The notes beneath the pieces were generated by a model that saw only the letters and a program-made list of their open reading frames with translations, ran no database searches and was not told where the DNA came from. Of a stretch of DNA of 64,000 nt, positions 18,502-27,473 are shown piece after piece. Every line of letters starts with the position of its first letter. Within the stretch, counting starts at the first letter, position 1. The position numbers were made by a program, and so were the translations under genes. Origin of the DNA: Cupriavidus pauculus (lineage in GTDB: Bacteria; Pseudomonadota; Gammaproteobacteria; Burkholderiales; Burkholderiaceae); assembly GCF_008693385.1 (NCBI RefSeq), contig NZ_CP044065.1:2480001-2544000 (forward strand), read 5' to 3'.

Positions 18502-20379
18502 TCAGGCGATCACTCGCATCTGGGCATGATGCTCGGGTTCGCGGTATTCAGGCACCAGCGTCGAAAGCACGGCGATCGCACTGTCCTGATCGAACGTGTC
18601 GCACGCGCGGCGCAATTCCGTGGCCGAGCGTACCACCTCGTTCCATGGCAGCTTGCGCTCGTGTGCGCGCATGATTTTCGGATGCTCGCTCGGTTCGGCG
18701 CTATCGCCGATGAGAAGTTCCTCGTAAAGCTTTTCGCCGGGGCGTAATCCGACGACCTTGATCTCGATGTCGCCATCGGGATGTTGCGCCGTGCATTCGC
18801 TGTAGCCCGAGAGGCGGATCATCTTCCGGGCCAGGTCGATAATACGCACGGGCTCGCCCATATCGAGCACGAACACTTCGCCGCCCTTCGCCATGGCACC
18901 CGCCTGAATGACGAGCTGCGCGGCTTCCGGAATCAGCATGAAATAACGCGTGATATCGGCATGCGTGAGCGTAATGGGGCCACCCGCGCTGATCTGCTTC
19001 TCGAAGAGCGGGACCACCGAACCGGACGACCCGAGCACGTTGCCAAAGCGCACCATCGAGAAACAGGTGTCGGCAAAGTAATCGGTGGCCGCCTGGAACA
19101 CCAGTTCCGCGGCGCGCTTGGTCGTCCCCATGATGTTCGTGGGCCGCACGGCCTTGTCCGTGGAGACCAGCACGCACGCTTCCACACCGGAATTGCCCGC
19201 AGCCTGCGCGACCGCATAGGATCCCAGCACGTTGTTGGCCACGCCCTGCAGAACGTTGCTCTCGACGATCGGCACATGCTTGTACGCGGCCGCGTGATAG
19301 ACCGTCTGCACCTTCTCGGTCGTCATCACATGCGTCAGCAGCGATTCGTTCTTGACCGACCCCAGCACGGTCACCAGCCGCGTCGTCGGAAACTTCAGCG
19401 ACAGCTCCGATTCGATCGCATAGAGGTTGTATTCGGAGTGATCGAACAGCACCAGCGCCTTGGGCGCCTGCGTCATGATCTGCCGGCAGAGCTCGCTGCC
19501 GATGGAGCCGCCGGCGCCCGTCACCATGACCGTCTTGCCAGTAATGCAGCGCGCGAACAGATCGGCGCGCGGCGGCACCTGGTCGCGGCCCAGCAGATCG
19601 CTCGGCTCCACCGCGCGAATCGCCGAGATCGCGGTCTGCCCGTCGACAAGGCCCGTCATGCCCGGCAGCACCCGGACCGGCACGGCATAGCATTCGAGCG
19701 TCGAAATGATCTCGGTCACACGCGACGGCCGCGCGGAAGGAATCGCCACCACGATCACGGAAATCCGATCGCGATCGATCCGATGGCGAATCTGGTCGGG
19801 CGACACGACCCGAATGCCGGAGACCGACTTGCCCCAGAGCGCCTGGTGATCGTCGACAAAACAGACGGCGTCATATTCGCGGCTGTTTTGCATCGCCTGA
19901 GCCAGCTGCGCACCGGCCTCGCCCGCGCCGTATATCATCGCGCGCTGGCGGAATCGGGCCGGACCGACGGAAATGCGGCGCGAAAGCGAACGGGCCGCGA
20001 ATCGCGATACCGTCAGATAGGCAAACGCCACGAGCCAGAAAATGCCAAGCGAGGTCCGCGGCAGACCCGCCTGCCCGAACAACAGCATGATGCCGTAGGC
20101 CGCCAGCACGACCACGCCAAGGCCCATGCCGATAATCAGCACCACACGCAGTTCGATAAACCGGATCACCGCGCCATACAGGCCCGTGCGAACGAAGAAC
20201 GCCAGCGCCACCGCCGTCATCATGCCGGCAAAAATCAGCGACGTGGCATTGACGACATGAAAACTGCCGAGGCGAAGCCCCAGCGCGATCATGAAGCAGA
20301 TCGGCAGGGCGATCGTATCCACCGCCACCGTCAAGGCACGCTTGGCTGGACGCGAAAGGTTAACGAGGTGGCGTAGCAT
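18502..20379 (-). CDS. UDP-HexNAc 4,6-dehydratase, WbpM/PglF/CapD type
   Basis: A 625-residue inner-membrane protein with four N-terminal membrane segments (about residues 15-130), a first Rossmann-like region (GAGEAGAQLAQA), and a catalytic extended-SDR domain from ~285 with TGAGGSIGSELCRQI. The usual SDR Tyr is replaced by Met in the MxxxK site (NIMGTTKR), a known feature of WbpM-type dehydratases. It converts UDP-GlcNAc to the 4-keto-6-deoxy sugar. The epimerase and small transferase just upstream complete a WbpV/transferase/WbpM-like set, likely making and loading QuiNAc or FucNAc as first sugar. Confidence 0.9.
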   Translation of the reverse strand: MLRHLVNLSRPAKRALTVAVDTIALPICFMIALGLRLGSFHVVNATSLIFAGMMTAVALAFFVRTGLYGAVIRFIELRVVLIIGMGLGVVVLAAYGIMLLFGQAGLPRTSLGIFWLVAFAYLTVSRFAARSLSRRISVGPARFRQRAMIYGAGEAGAQLAQAMQNSREYDAVCFVDDHQALWGKSVSGIRVVSPDQIRHRIDRDRISVIVVAIPSARPSRVTEIISTLECYAVPVRVLPGMTGLVDGQTAISAIRAVEPSDLLGRDQVPPRADLFARCITGKTVMVTGAGGSIGSELCRQIMTQAPKALVLFDHSEYNLYAIESELSLKFPTTRLVTVLGSVKNESLLTHVMTTEKVQTVYHAAAYKHVPIVESNVLQGVANNVLGSYAVAQAAGNSGVEACVLVSTDKAVRPTNIMGTTKRAAELVFQAATDYFADTCFSMVRFGNVLGSSGSVVPLFEKQISAGGPITLTHADITRYFMLIPEAAQLVIQAGAMAKGGEVFVLDMGEPVRIIDLARKMIRLSGYSECTAQHPDGDIEIKVVGLRPGEKLYEELLIGDSAEPSEHPKIMRAHERKLPWNEVVRSATELRRACDTFDQDSAIAVLSTLVPEYREPEHHAQMRVIA

Positions 20380-20429
20380 CGATGTAATTTCTTGCTTCCC
20401 GATAAGAAGTGGAGCAGCGGGTTATCTCG

Positions 20430-20990
20430 TCAATGAGACACGCCGTCCCGCTTCAAAACCTTTAACGCGGTCAAAATTATAATCCTAAGATCGAAAACCA
20501 ACGACTGACGCGCCAGATATTCGGCGTCGTAATTGACCTTGGTCGCGATCGGCAGATCGTCCCGGCCATTGATCTGGGCCCAGCCGGTCAGCCCCGGACG
20601 AATCTTCTCCACGCCGCGCTCGGTGCGCAGCGCAATCAGGTCGTCCTGGTTATACAGCGCGGGACGCGGCCCGACAAAGCTCATATCCCCGACGAGGATG
20701 CTCCACAGCTGCGGAATCTCGTCGAGGCTCGACTTGCGAAGGAAACCGCCGATCGGCGTCAGGAACGAATTCGGATCGTTCAGCAAATGCGTGGCGACCA
20801 CGGGCGTATCGATACGCATCGATCGGAACTTCGGCATCCGGAAAATGCGATTATCCCGGCCGACGCGGTCGGACCAATACAGCGCGGGACCGCGCGACGT
20901 CAGTTTCACCAGCACCGCGACGATCACGAACGGAATCGCCAGCACGAGCGAAGCAAAGACTGCAAGGCAAAAATCGAAGAGACGTTTCAT
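20430..20990 (-). CDS. small initiating sugar-phosphate transferase (PglC-like)
   Basis: A 186-residue monotopic phosphoglycosyl transferase. One N-terminal hydrophobic helix (residues 8-30) is followed by FRMPKFRSM, KSSLDEIPQLWSIL, MSFVGPRPAL and RPGLTGWAQING, the full catalytic core including the Asp-Glu pair. It loads a sugar 1-phosphate, probably QuiNAc or FucNAc given its neighbours, on undecaprenyl phosphate. Its ATG overlaps the upstream stop (TAATG at 20988-20992). It lacks the long membrane domain of the block 1 enzyme at 12652. Confidence 0.9.
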   Translation of the reverse strand: MKRLFDFCLAVFASLVLAIPFVIVAVLVKLTSRGPALYWSDRVGRDNRIFRMPKFRSMRIDTPVVATHLLNDPNSFLTPIGGFLRKSSLDEIPQLWSILVGDMSFVGPRPALYNQDDLIALRTERGVEKIRPGLTGWAQINGRDDLPIATKVNYDAEYLARQSLVFDLRIIILTALKVLKRDGVSH

Positions 20991-21970
20991 TATTTCCTGC
21001 TCTCCACGACATGGCGCGCGGATTCGGCAAGCTTGTCACTGGCACTGTATGGCGGATACCACCCGAGCACGCGCTGCAACGCGGACGCATCGACCTGGAG
21101 CGACCCCAGCACCCGGCGTGCCGCCTCCCCCTTCCCGAGCATCCCGGCGGCCAGCAGCATCAGCGCGGGCGGCACCGGCAGCAGCCGCGCCGGACGCCCC
21201 GTGCCACGCGCGATCGCGCGAACGAGCTCGGGCGTGGACAGATCCTGGCCGTCCGACACGAGGAAGGTGTGGCCGGCGGCGGCCTCGTGCGTGGCGCAGG
21301 CGATCAGCGCGGAGCACAGGTTATCCACAGCGACCAGGCTGCGTTTGTTGCGTACCAGACCGAACGGCAACGGCATGCCCCGTCCAATGGCCTGGACGAG
21401 CCGAAGGAAGTTAGCCTTTACTCCCGGCCCATAGATCAACGGCGGCCGGACGATCACTACCTCCAGCCCCGTCTCCTGGCTCAGGCGGGCCAGTGCCTGC
21501 TCGGCTTCCCATTTGGAGATACCGTAGGGATCGGTGGGCGCCGGCGGATCCTCGGGCGTGAACGGCCGTCCGTCGGTGGACTCGCCATTGACCTTGACCG
21601 AACTCACGAACACGAAACGGCGCACACCCGCCGCGGCTGCCTGCCGGGCGAGGTTCAGCGTGCCGTCCGTATTGATCGCGCGAAACAGCGCGAGCGGATC
21701 GGCCGCCGTTTCGTGCATCACGTGCGCGCGGTTGGCCAGATGGATGATCGCGGAAACGCCTTCCAGCGCCGGGCGCCAGTCCGTCTGTCCGTCGATGTCG
21801 CCGATCGCGATCTGATGACCGTCCGTCGCGGACGCGCGCTCGCGCACCGTCCCCGCGTACGGCTGGCCGGACGCGGACAACTGCGCCACCAGCGCCTTGC
21901 CGACAAACCCGTTCGCGCCCGTTACTAGAATTCTGCCCATTGCATCCGCCGATGTTTCCCGTTCAGCCAC
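20990..21970 (-). CDS. NAD-dependent epimerase/4-ketoreductase, WbpV-like SDR
   Basis: A 326-residue extended SDR. It has the NAD(P)-binding ILVTGANGFVGKAL, SSVKVNGE as the Ser region, YGISK as the YxxxK catalytic pair and a RPPLIYGPG loop. In Pseudomonas the WbpV-type enzyme reduces or epimerises the 4-keto product of WbpM; the same trio order here suggests the same use. The GTG at 21970 has a good GGGGAG site 7 bp upstream; an ATG at 21940 would match the usual family start and cannot be excluded. Confidence 0.85.
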   Translation of the reverse strand: MAERETSADAMGRILVTGANGFVGKALVAQLSASGQPYAGTVRERASATDGHQIAIGDIDGQTDWRPALEGVSAIIHLANRAHVMHETAADPLALFRAINTDGTLNLARQAAAAGVRRFVFVSSVKVNGESTDGRPFTPEDPPAPTDPYGISKWEAEQALARLSQETGLEVVIVRPPLIYGPGVKANFLRLVQAIGRGMPLPFGLVRNKRSLVAVDNLCSALIACATHEAAAGHTFLVSDGQDLSTPELVRAIARGTGRPARLLPVPPALMLLAAGMLGKGEAARRVLGSLQVDASALQRVLGWYPPYSASDKLAESARHVVESRK

Positions 21971-22069
21971 TCCGCGCTCCCCACAGACCGAACAGCCGCC
22001 GGGCGCGAGTCCGCAGGACGTCCGAGCGGAGGTCCCTGCGGTACTTCAACGCGTTGGGGAGGAATCGCG

Positions 22070-23197
22070 TCAGGCCGGAAGCCGCCAGACCCGGCGCTTG
22101 ACGAAGTCCGTGTAGCTGACGATGATCCGCAGCACCTTGTCGGACACGTTATCGGGCTCGTAGTCGCTCACCAGACGCAGCGCGCGCGCTTCGCCACGCG
22201 GCTGCGCCGCGAGAATGTCGAGCGCCTGCATGGCCCGGTCCACGTTCATGCCGACGAACATCACCGCCGCTTCCTCGAAGCCTTCCGGGCGCTCGTGCAC
22301 TTCGCGCAGGTTCAGCGCGGGGAAGTTCAGGATCGACGATTCCTCGGTGATCGTGCCGCTATCCGACAGCACGGCGCGCGCGTTCGTCTGCAGCTTGATG
22401 TAGTCGAGGAAACCGAACGGCTTGTGGAACACGACGCGCGGATCGGCCTCGAGGCCCAGTGCGTCCATGCGCTTGCGCGTACGCGGGTGCGTGGAGACGA
22501 TCACCGGCTCGTCGTAGCGGCGCGCGATGGCGCTGAGCATCTCGATCAGCTTGCGCAGCTGCTCGGGCGAATCGACATTCTCCTCGCGGTGCGAACTCAC
22601 GACGAAGTAATGGCCGGCGCGCAGGTCCAGGCGCGTCAGCACGTCGGACGCATTGATGCCGTCCTGATAGTGCTCGATGACCTCGCGCATCGGGCTGCCC
22701 GTCTTGATCACCTGATCGGGTGGCAGGCCTTCGCGCAGCAGATACTCGCGCGCGATCTCGCTGTAGGTCAGGTTGATATCGGCGATATGGTCGACGATAC
22801 GGCGGTTGATTTCCTCGGGCACGCGGAAATCGAAACAGCGGTTGCCGGCTTCCATATGGAAGATCGGCACCTTGCGGCGCTTGGCCGCGATGGCGGCAAG
22901 CGCGCTGTTGGTATCGCCGAGCAGCAGCAGCGCGTCCGGCTTCAGCGTCTCGAGGATCTTGTCGGCGGCAATGATGACCTGCCCGATCGTCTCGGCCGCG
23001 GTCGCGCCAGCGGCCTCCAGGAAGTGGTCAGGCTTGCGAATGCCGAGGTCGCTGAAGAAGACCTCGTTCAGCTCGTAATCGTAGTTCTGGCCCGTATGCA
23101 CGAGCGTGTGTTCGCAATAGCGATCGAGCTTGTCGATCACGCGCGACAGACGAATGATCTCGGGGCGCGTACCGACGACGGTCAGGACCTTAAGCAT
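22070..23197 (-). CDS. non-hydrolysing UDP-HexNAc 2-epimerase (WbjD/WbvD/CapG type)
   Basis: A 375-residue GT-B-fold 2-epimerase. GTRPEIIRLSRV is at the N-terminus, with EAGNRCFDFRVPEE in place of the plain WecB EAGLRT; that variant is typical of the L-sugar 2-epimerases. SSHREENVD and SDSGTITEES are also present. It would convert UDP-L-PneNAc or UDP-L-RhaNAc-type intermediates at C2, as the last step of a three-enzyme route with the genes at 23190 and 24233. Its start overlaps the dehydratase stop by 8 bp, consistent with one operon. Confidence 0.88.
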   Translation of the reverse strand: MLKVLTVVGTRPEIIRLSRVIDKLDRYCEHTLVHTGQNYDYELNEVFFSDLGIRKPDHFLEAAGATAAETIGQVIIAADKILETLKPDALLLLGDTNSALAAIAAKRRKVPIFHMEAGNRCFDFRVPEEINRRIVDHIADINLTYSEIAREYLLREGLPPDQVIKTGSPMREVIEHYQDGINASDVLTRLDLRAGHYFVVSSHREENVDSPEQLRKLIEMLSAIARRYDEPVIVSTHPRTRKRMDALGLEADPRVVFHKPFGFLDYIKLQTNARAVLSDSGTITEESSILNFPALNLREVHERPEGFEEAAVMFVGMNVDRAMQALDILAAQPRGEARALRLVSDYEPDNVSDKVLRIIVSYTDFVKRRVWRLPA

Positions 23198-24200
23198 GGA
23201 TGGCCTCCCGCACGATATCGAGCTGCAGCAGGACGTCCTTGACCTGCGGCACGGTCAGGCGATGCGTGTTGTGCGACGTATAGTCGTCGATCTCCGAGAT
23301 CTCGGTCTCGCCCTCGACGAAGTACTTGTTGTAGTTCAGGTCGCGCGAGTCGGCCGGGATGCGATAGTAGCCGCCGAGGTCGTCGGCGCGCGCCATTTCC
23401 TCGCGCGACACCAGCGACTCGTACAGCTTCTCGCCATGGCGGGTACCGATGACCTTCAGTTCGCTGTCGCCCTTCAGCAGTTCCTTGAGCGCGAGCGCGA
23501 GATCGCCCACGGTCGAGGCGGGCGCCTTCTGCACGAAGATATCGCCCGGCCGCGCGTGTTCGAACGCATACAGCACCAGGTCCACCGACTCCTCGAGCGA
23601 CATCAGGAAACGCGTCATGTTCGGGTCCGTCAGCGTCAGCGGCAGGCCTTTCTGCAGCTGGCTGAGGAACAGCGGAATCACGGAGCCGCGCGAGGCCATC
23701 ACGTTGCCGTAGCGCGTGGCGCTCAGCACCGTCTTGCCCGGATCGCACAGCCGCGACTTGGCGACCATGACCTTTTCCATCATGGCCTTGGAGATGCCCA
23801 TCGCGTTGATGGGGTAGACCGCCTTGTCGGTGCTCAGCACCACGCAGCGGCTCACCTCGTTGGCAATCGCCGCGCGCATGACGTTCTCCGCGCCCACCAC
23901 GTTGGTCCGCACGGCCTCCATCGGGTAGAACTCGCACGACGGCACCTGCTTGAGCGCCGCCGCGTGGAACACGTAGTCCACACCGCGCAACGCGTCGTGC
24001 ACGGCATCGTATTCGCGGACATCGCCGATATAGAACTTGACCTTGTCGTTCTTCAGCGCGATGCGCATGTCCTCCTGCTTCTTCTCGTCGCGGCTGAACA
24101 CGCGGATCTCGGCGAAATCGGAGTTCAGAAAACGATTGAGGACCGCGTTGCCGAAGGAACCGGTACCGCCGGTGATGAGAAGCGTCTTATCTTTAAACAT
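23190..24200 (-). CDS. UDP-GlcNAc 4,6-dehydratase/5-epimerase (WbjB/WbvB/CapE type)
   Basis: A 336-residue soluble extended SDR without membrane segments, unlike the WbpM-type enzyme at 18502. It has LLITGGTGSFGNAVL at the N-terminus, YKHVP-like HAAALKQVPSCE, STDKAVYPINAMGISK with Met in place of the SDR Tyr, and RYGNVMASRGS. WbjB/FlaA1-type enzymes act as 4,6-dehydratase and C5 (and C3) epimerase, giving an L-configured 4-keto-6-deoxy UDP sugar. It is first in the L-sugar pathway with the reductase (24233) and the 2-epimerase (22070). Confidence 0.9.
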   Translation of the reverse strand: MFKDKTLLITGGTGSFGNAVLNRFLNSDFAEIRVFSRDEKKQEDMRIALKNDKVKFYIGDVREYDAVHDALRGVDYVFHAAALKQVPSCEFYPMEAVRTNVVGAENVMRAAIANEVSRCVVLSTDKAVYPINAMGISKAMMEKVMVAKSRLCDPGKTVLSATRYGNVMASRGSVIPLFLSQLQKGLPLTLTDPNMTRFLMSLEESVDLVLYAFEHARPGDIFVQKAPASTVGDLALALKELLKGDSELKVIGTRHGEKLYESLVSREEMARADDLGGYYRIPADSRDLNYNKYFVEGETEISEIDDYTSHNTHRLTVPQVKDVLLQLDIVREAIHA

Positions 24201-24232
24201 GTCTTGTCAGGGTAACCGTTGAAAACGCGGCC

Positions 24233-25108
24233 TCAGCCGAACTTCGCCATCGTGTCGACCAGCGCGGGCCATGCGGGCGGGGCATAGCCCGTCGCCGCAC
24301 GGAAGCGGGCCGAATCCAGCGAGCGATCGATGACGAATCCGTCGTCGGGCACAATCTCGATCTCTTTCCGATATGCGGCCGCAACGAGCTTCAGCAGATC
24401 GTACTTCGCGATCGGCTCCGCCGACACGTGATACAGACCGTGCAGTTCCGGACGCGGCAGTACGAACTCGCTGATGACGCGCGCCAGTTCCACGGTAGGC
24501 AGCCCCGAGAACACCGCGCGCGTAAAGCCCTTCACACTGCCTTGCTGGGACAGGAACCAGCCGACGAGCGCGTTGGCACTGTCGAGCTCGTGGCCGATGA
24601 TCGAGGTCCGCAGCGTGATGGCGTGCGGATAATCGACTTCACCGAGATACTTGCTGCGGCCATAGAGGTCCTTGGCATCGGAGGCGTCTTCCTCACGATA
24701 CAGGCCCTTGGCGCCGGAATAGACGCAGTCCGTGCTCACGTGCACAAGGCGTGCGTTCGCTACCGCACAGATGCGCGCGAGCCGATGCGGCAGCTCCGCA
24801 TTGATCGGCAGCGCCGACAGCGGATCGTTCGCCTGCGCCAGCTGCTTGATCAGGCCGATGCAGTTGATGACCACGTCGGGACGCACGGTGGCGAATGCCG
24901 ACAGCAGGCTATCCACATTCTCGACATCCACACCCGTCAGAATCGCATCGTGCAGCGATGGGTCGAAGTGCCGGCGCACCGCCCCGGACCGCGCGGTGCC
25001 GATCACCTGGAAACGCTGCGGCTGTTCGGCAAAATGCCGGAAGACGGCGTTGCCGAGCATTCCGGACACACCCAGTACCATGACCCTCATGGGCGATCTA
25101 GTTATCAT
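24233..25108 (-). CDS. RmlD-like 4-ketoreductase of the L-sugar pathway
   Basis: A 291-residue SDR with MVLGVSGMLGNAVF as the dinucleotide-binding loop, HVSTDCVYSG and LYGRSKYLGE giving the Ser and YxxxK residues. It is as short as RmlD/WbvR and has no C-terminal cupin, which WbjC/CapF/FnlB reductases of the L-FucNAc route carry. This argues for the WbvR-like L-RhaNAc/L-QuiNAc branch. The ATG at 25108 has GAAGGGA just upstream and overlaps the preceding stop (ATGA at 25105-25108). An internal ATG at 25090 lacks a ribosome site. Confidence 0.85.
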   Translation of the reverse strand: MITRSPMRVMVLGVSGMLGNAVFRHFAEQPQRFQVIGTARSGAVRRHFDPSLHDAILTGVDVENVDSLLSAFATVRPDVVINCIGLIKQLAQANDPLSALPINAELPHRLARICAVANARLVHVSTDCVYSGAKGLYREEDASDAKDLYGRSKYLGEVDYPHAITLRTSIIGHELDSANALVGWFLSQQGSVKGFTRAVFSGLPTVELARVISEFVLPRPELHGLYHVSAEPIAKYDLLKLVAAAYRKEIEIVPDDGFVIDRSLDSARFRAATGYAPPAWPALVDTMAKFG

Positions 25109-26367
25109 GATTCCCTTCTATTCGAATTTGAGTCCGAATCCATATGCTTCCAGCGCTGGCGGACCGCGGCCCGAAACCGGGCAACGAGCTGGTTCGCCAA
25201 TGCTGCAGGTTCGAAATGCCGGGCGTAATAGGCGCGTCCCGCATCGCCCATGGCCTGTCGCGCGTCCGGTGAAGCGGACTTGAGCGCGTGGATCGCGGCG
25301 GCCAGCGCCGCGGCATCCTCCGCGGGACACGCCACGCCAGCACCAGACTCCTGCACAACGCGCGCACCCTCGCCGTCCATGGATGCGATGACCGGCCGTC
25401 CCGCCGCCAGGTACGCCTGGACCTTGCTGGGTACGGTTTGCTCCATGATCGGACTGCGCACGAGGCTGACGAGCAGCGCATCCGCCTGCGCAAGAATCTG
25501 TGGCATGTCGTCGGGAGCGTAACGCCCCGGCAACGAAACATTGTGCAGATTCCGACGCGCAATCTCGTCTTCCAGCCACTTCAGCCGGCTTCCATCGCCA
25601 ACCAGCGTGAACCGTATGGCGCTATCTCGCCGCAGTTGCTCGGCGGCGTCAAGCACTGTTTCAAGTGCTTGCACAGTCCCGAGGTTGCCCGCAAACACCA
25701 CATTGAACCCGGGATCCAGCACCAGCGCGGCCGGGCCGGCAAGCGCCCTGCCCATGGCCCGCTCGCCCGGGTTGGGATGATAGACCACCTCGGTCCCACC
25801 GGAAAGCGCCCGCACGGTGGGGACGAACGCCTCCGACTGGGTGAGCAGCAGATCATTTTTGCGGTAGATCCAGCGGACCACGTGCTCGACCATCGACAGC
25901 GCGGTCTTGTTGCGTACGAAGCCCGTGACTTCCAGGCTCTGCGGCCAGAGATCCTGCACCCATGTCACGAGCGCGGCACGGCACGTGCTGCGCAGCACGA
26001 TCGCGGGAATCGCCTGAAGAATCGGCGAGACCGCGTAGACGAAGATCACGTCGAACCGCTTGCGTCGCAATTGCCACGCGCCGAACAACGCGCCGTTCAT
26101 CACGAACGAAAGATAGTTGCCGACCAGCCGGAGGGCGCCGCCCGGTCCACGCGGCATCAGCGGAACGCGGTAGATGTCGTAGCCGGCCGGATGACGCTCC
26201 ACGCCCCACCCGGTAGCCCGGTAGCCCGGGAAAACCTCGCCCCGGGGATAGTTGGGCTGGCCGCTCAGGACGGTGACCTCGCAGCCCGCTTCCTGCAGCG
26301 ATTCCACCACCTCGTTGATACGGAACGACTCCGGCCAGTAATGCTGGCTGACGACGAGCACCTTCAT
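25105..26367 (-). CDS. glycosyltransferase family 4, WbuB-like
   Basis: A 420-residue GT4 enzyme. It opens with MKVLVVSQHYWPESFRINE and has the VTVLSGQPNYPRGEVFPGY segment seen in WbuB, the proposed L-FucNAc transferase of E. coli O26. The donor half has VVFAGNLGTVQALETVL and PSKVQAYLAAGRPVIAS. A WbuB-like enzyme directly beside a UDP-L-6-deoxy-HexNAc pathway suggests that it transfers that L-sugar. The frame is open upstream, but the ATG at 26367 matches the family start and overlaps the upstream gene (ATGA). Confidence 0.88.
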   Translation of the reverse strand: MKVLVVSQHYWPESFRINEVVESLQEAGCEVTVLSGQPNYPRGEVFPGYRATGWGVERHPAGYDIYRVPLMPRGPGGALRLVGNYLSFVMNGALFGAWQLRRKRFDVIFVYAVSPILQAIPAIVLRSTCRAALVTWVQDLWPQSLEVTGFVRNKTALSMVEHVVRWIYRKNDLLLTQSEAFVPTVRALSGGTEVVYHPNPGERAMGRALAGPAALVLDPGFNVVFAGNLGTVQALETVLDAAEQLRRDSAIRFTLVGDGSRLKWLEDEIARRNLHNVSLPGRYAPDDMPQILAQADALLVSLVRSPIMEQTVPSKVQAYLAAGRPVIASMDGEGARVVQESGAGVACPAEDAAALAAAIHALKSASPDARQAMGDAGRAYYARHFEPAALANQLVARFRAAVRQRWKHMDSDSNSNRRES

Positions 26368-27434
26368 GACAGGAGCTTCTCGCGGAACGCCGCGGCCGAG
26401 AAGAAAGGTCCCGGAAGTGGGCCTTCGCCTTCCACGAATCGCGTGACCGCATGCGCGATCGAATACGGCGATGTCGGGTCGAACGTCTGCGCCGGACGGC
26501 ACACGTCGCGAACGAAGTCCCGCTCCGCCGCGAGGACCGGCTTGTTCAGCGCGCTGGCCTCGAGCATGGGCAGCCCGAACGTTTCCGCGATCGACGGGAA
26601 GATCAGCGCACTGGACGCCGACAGGCGCGCGAGCACGTCGTCGCGGCTGAGCCGGCCCAGCGCGCGGACCGCGCCCGCGCGCTCGCGCGGCACGCCCGCC
26701 GCCGCGAGCATCGCGTCGAGTTCGTCGTGATCGAGCGTCAGCCACAGTTGCGGGTCGTGCCCGGCGTCGTGCAGCAGGGCCCACGCGCGCAGCAGGTTCA
26801 CATGGTTCTTGTGACCCACGGTGTCGGCCGGGTAGAAAAATACCTTGTCTTGCCACGCATGCGGCGCGGCCGGGCTGCCGCCGTCCATCGACGAGACCAT
26901 CCGATGGAGCGCCCCGTCCAGCAGGGGCACGACCCGCACCGTCACCGTCGGATACAGCCGATGGAAGCTGTGCGCCATCGTCGGCGTCTGCACCCAGACC
27001 TCGTCGCTATGGCCGATCGCGAACCGGAACCACGCGCGCTCGAGAACGATGCGCAGCCGCGTGACGGGGGTATACCGGATGCCGGCGTGGGCGCCGACGA
27101 AATGCGGCGCATGGACGTAGGTAACGACGCGGGCCCGCGACCGCGTCAGCGGTGGCAGGCTGTTGAAGCAGAGGAGCACCTCGTCCTCGCGGCCTTCGCG
27201 TGCGGCGCGGAGGGACGAAAGCATGCGGGCAGCAAAGCTGCGCCGGACGGAACGCGTCGGCGTACCTTCGGGCACGCCGACCTGGCTCGCGCTCACGCGC
27301 GCATCGATTTCAATTGACCGCAGGTCACCGCTCACACCCTCCAGAAGGGCTTTCAGCAGAACCAGACCTCCGCCCGAATTGATACCAAAGGCACTGATCC
27401 GGAGGCCCCGGATCGGAATGTCGGTCTCTGCCAA
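26364..27434 (-). CDS. glycosyltransferase family 4 (block 2)
   Basis: A 356-residue GT-B glycosyltransferase. It has GINSGGGLVLLKALLEG at the N-terminus. The donor domain holds VFFYPADTVGHKNHVNLLRAW, then FPSIAETFGLPMLEASALNKPVLA, where the ETFGLPMLE Glu pair is clear. The start appears to be a TTG at 27434 with AGGT about 9 bp upstream, since no suitably placed ATG precedes the Rossmann strand. The 3' end overlaps the WbuB-like gene (ATGA). Acceptor and donor unknown. Confidence 0.82.
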   Translation of the reverse strand: MAETDIPIRGLRISAFGINSGGGLVLLKALLEGVSGDLRSIEIDARVSASQVGVPEGTPTRSVRRSFAARMLSSLRAAREGREDEVLLCFNSLPPLTRSRARVVTYVHAPHFVGAHAGIRYTPVTRLRIVLERAWFRFAIGHSDEVWVQTPTMAHSFHRLYPTVTVRVVPLLDGALHRMVSSMDGGSPAAPHAWQDKVFFYPADTVGHKNHVNLLRAWALLHDAGHDPQLWLTLDHDELDAMLAAAGVPRERAGAVRALGRLSRDDVLARLSASSALIFPSIAETFGLPMLEASALNKPVLAAERDFVRDVCRPAQTFDPTSPYSIAHAVTRFVEGEGPLPGPFFSAAAFREKLLS

Positions 27435-27473
27435 CTATATTGACCTGTTATCGGGAGAAAGGCGAATGATACC

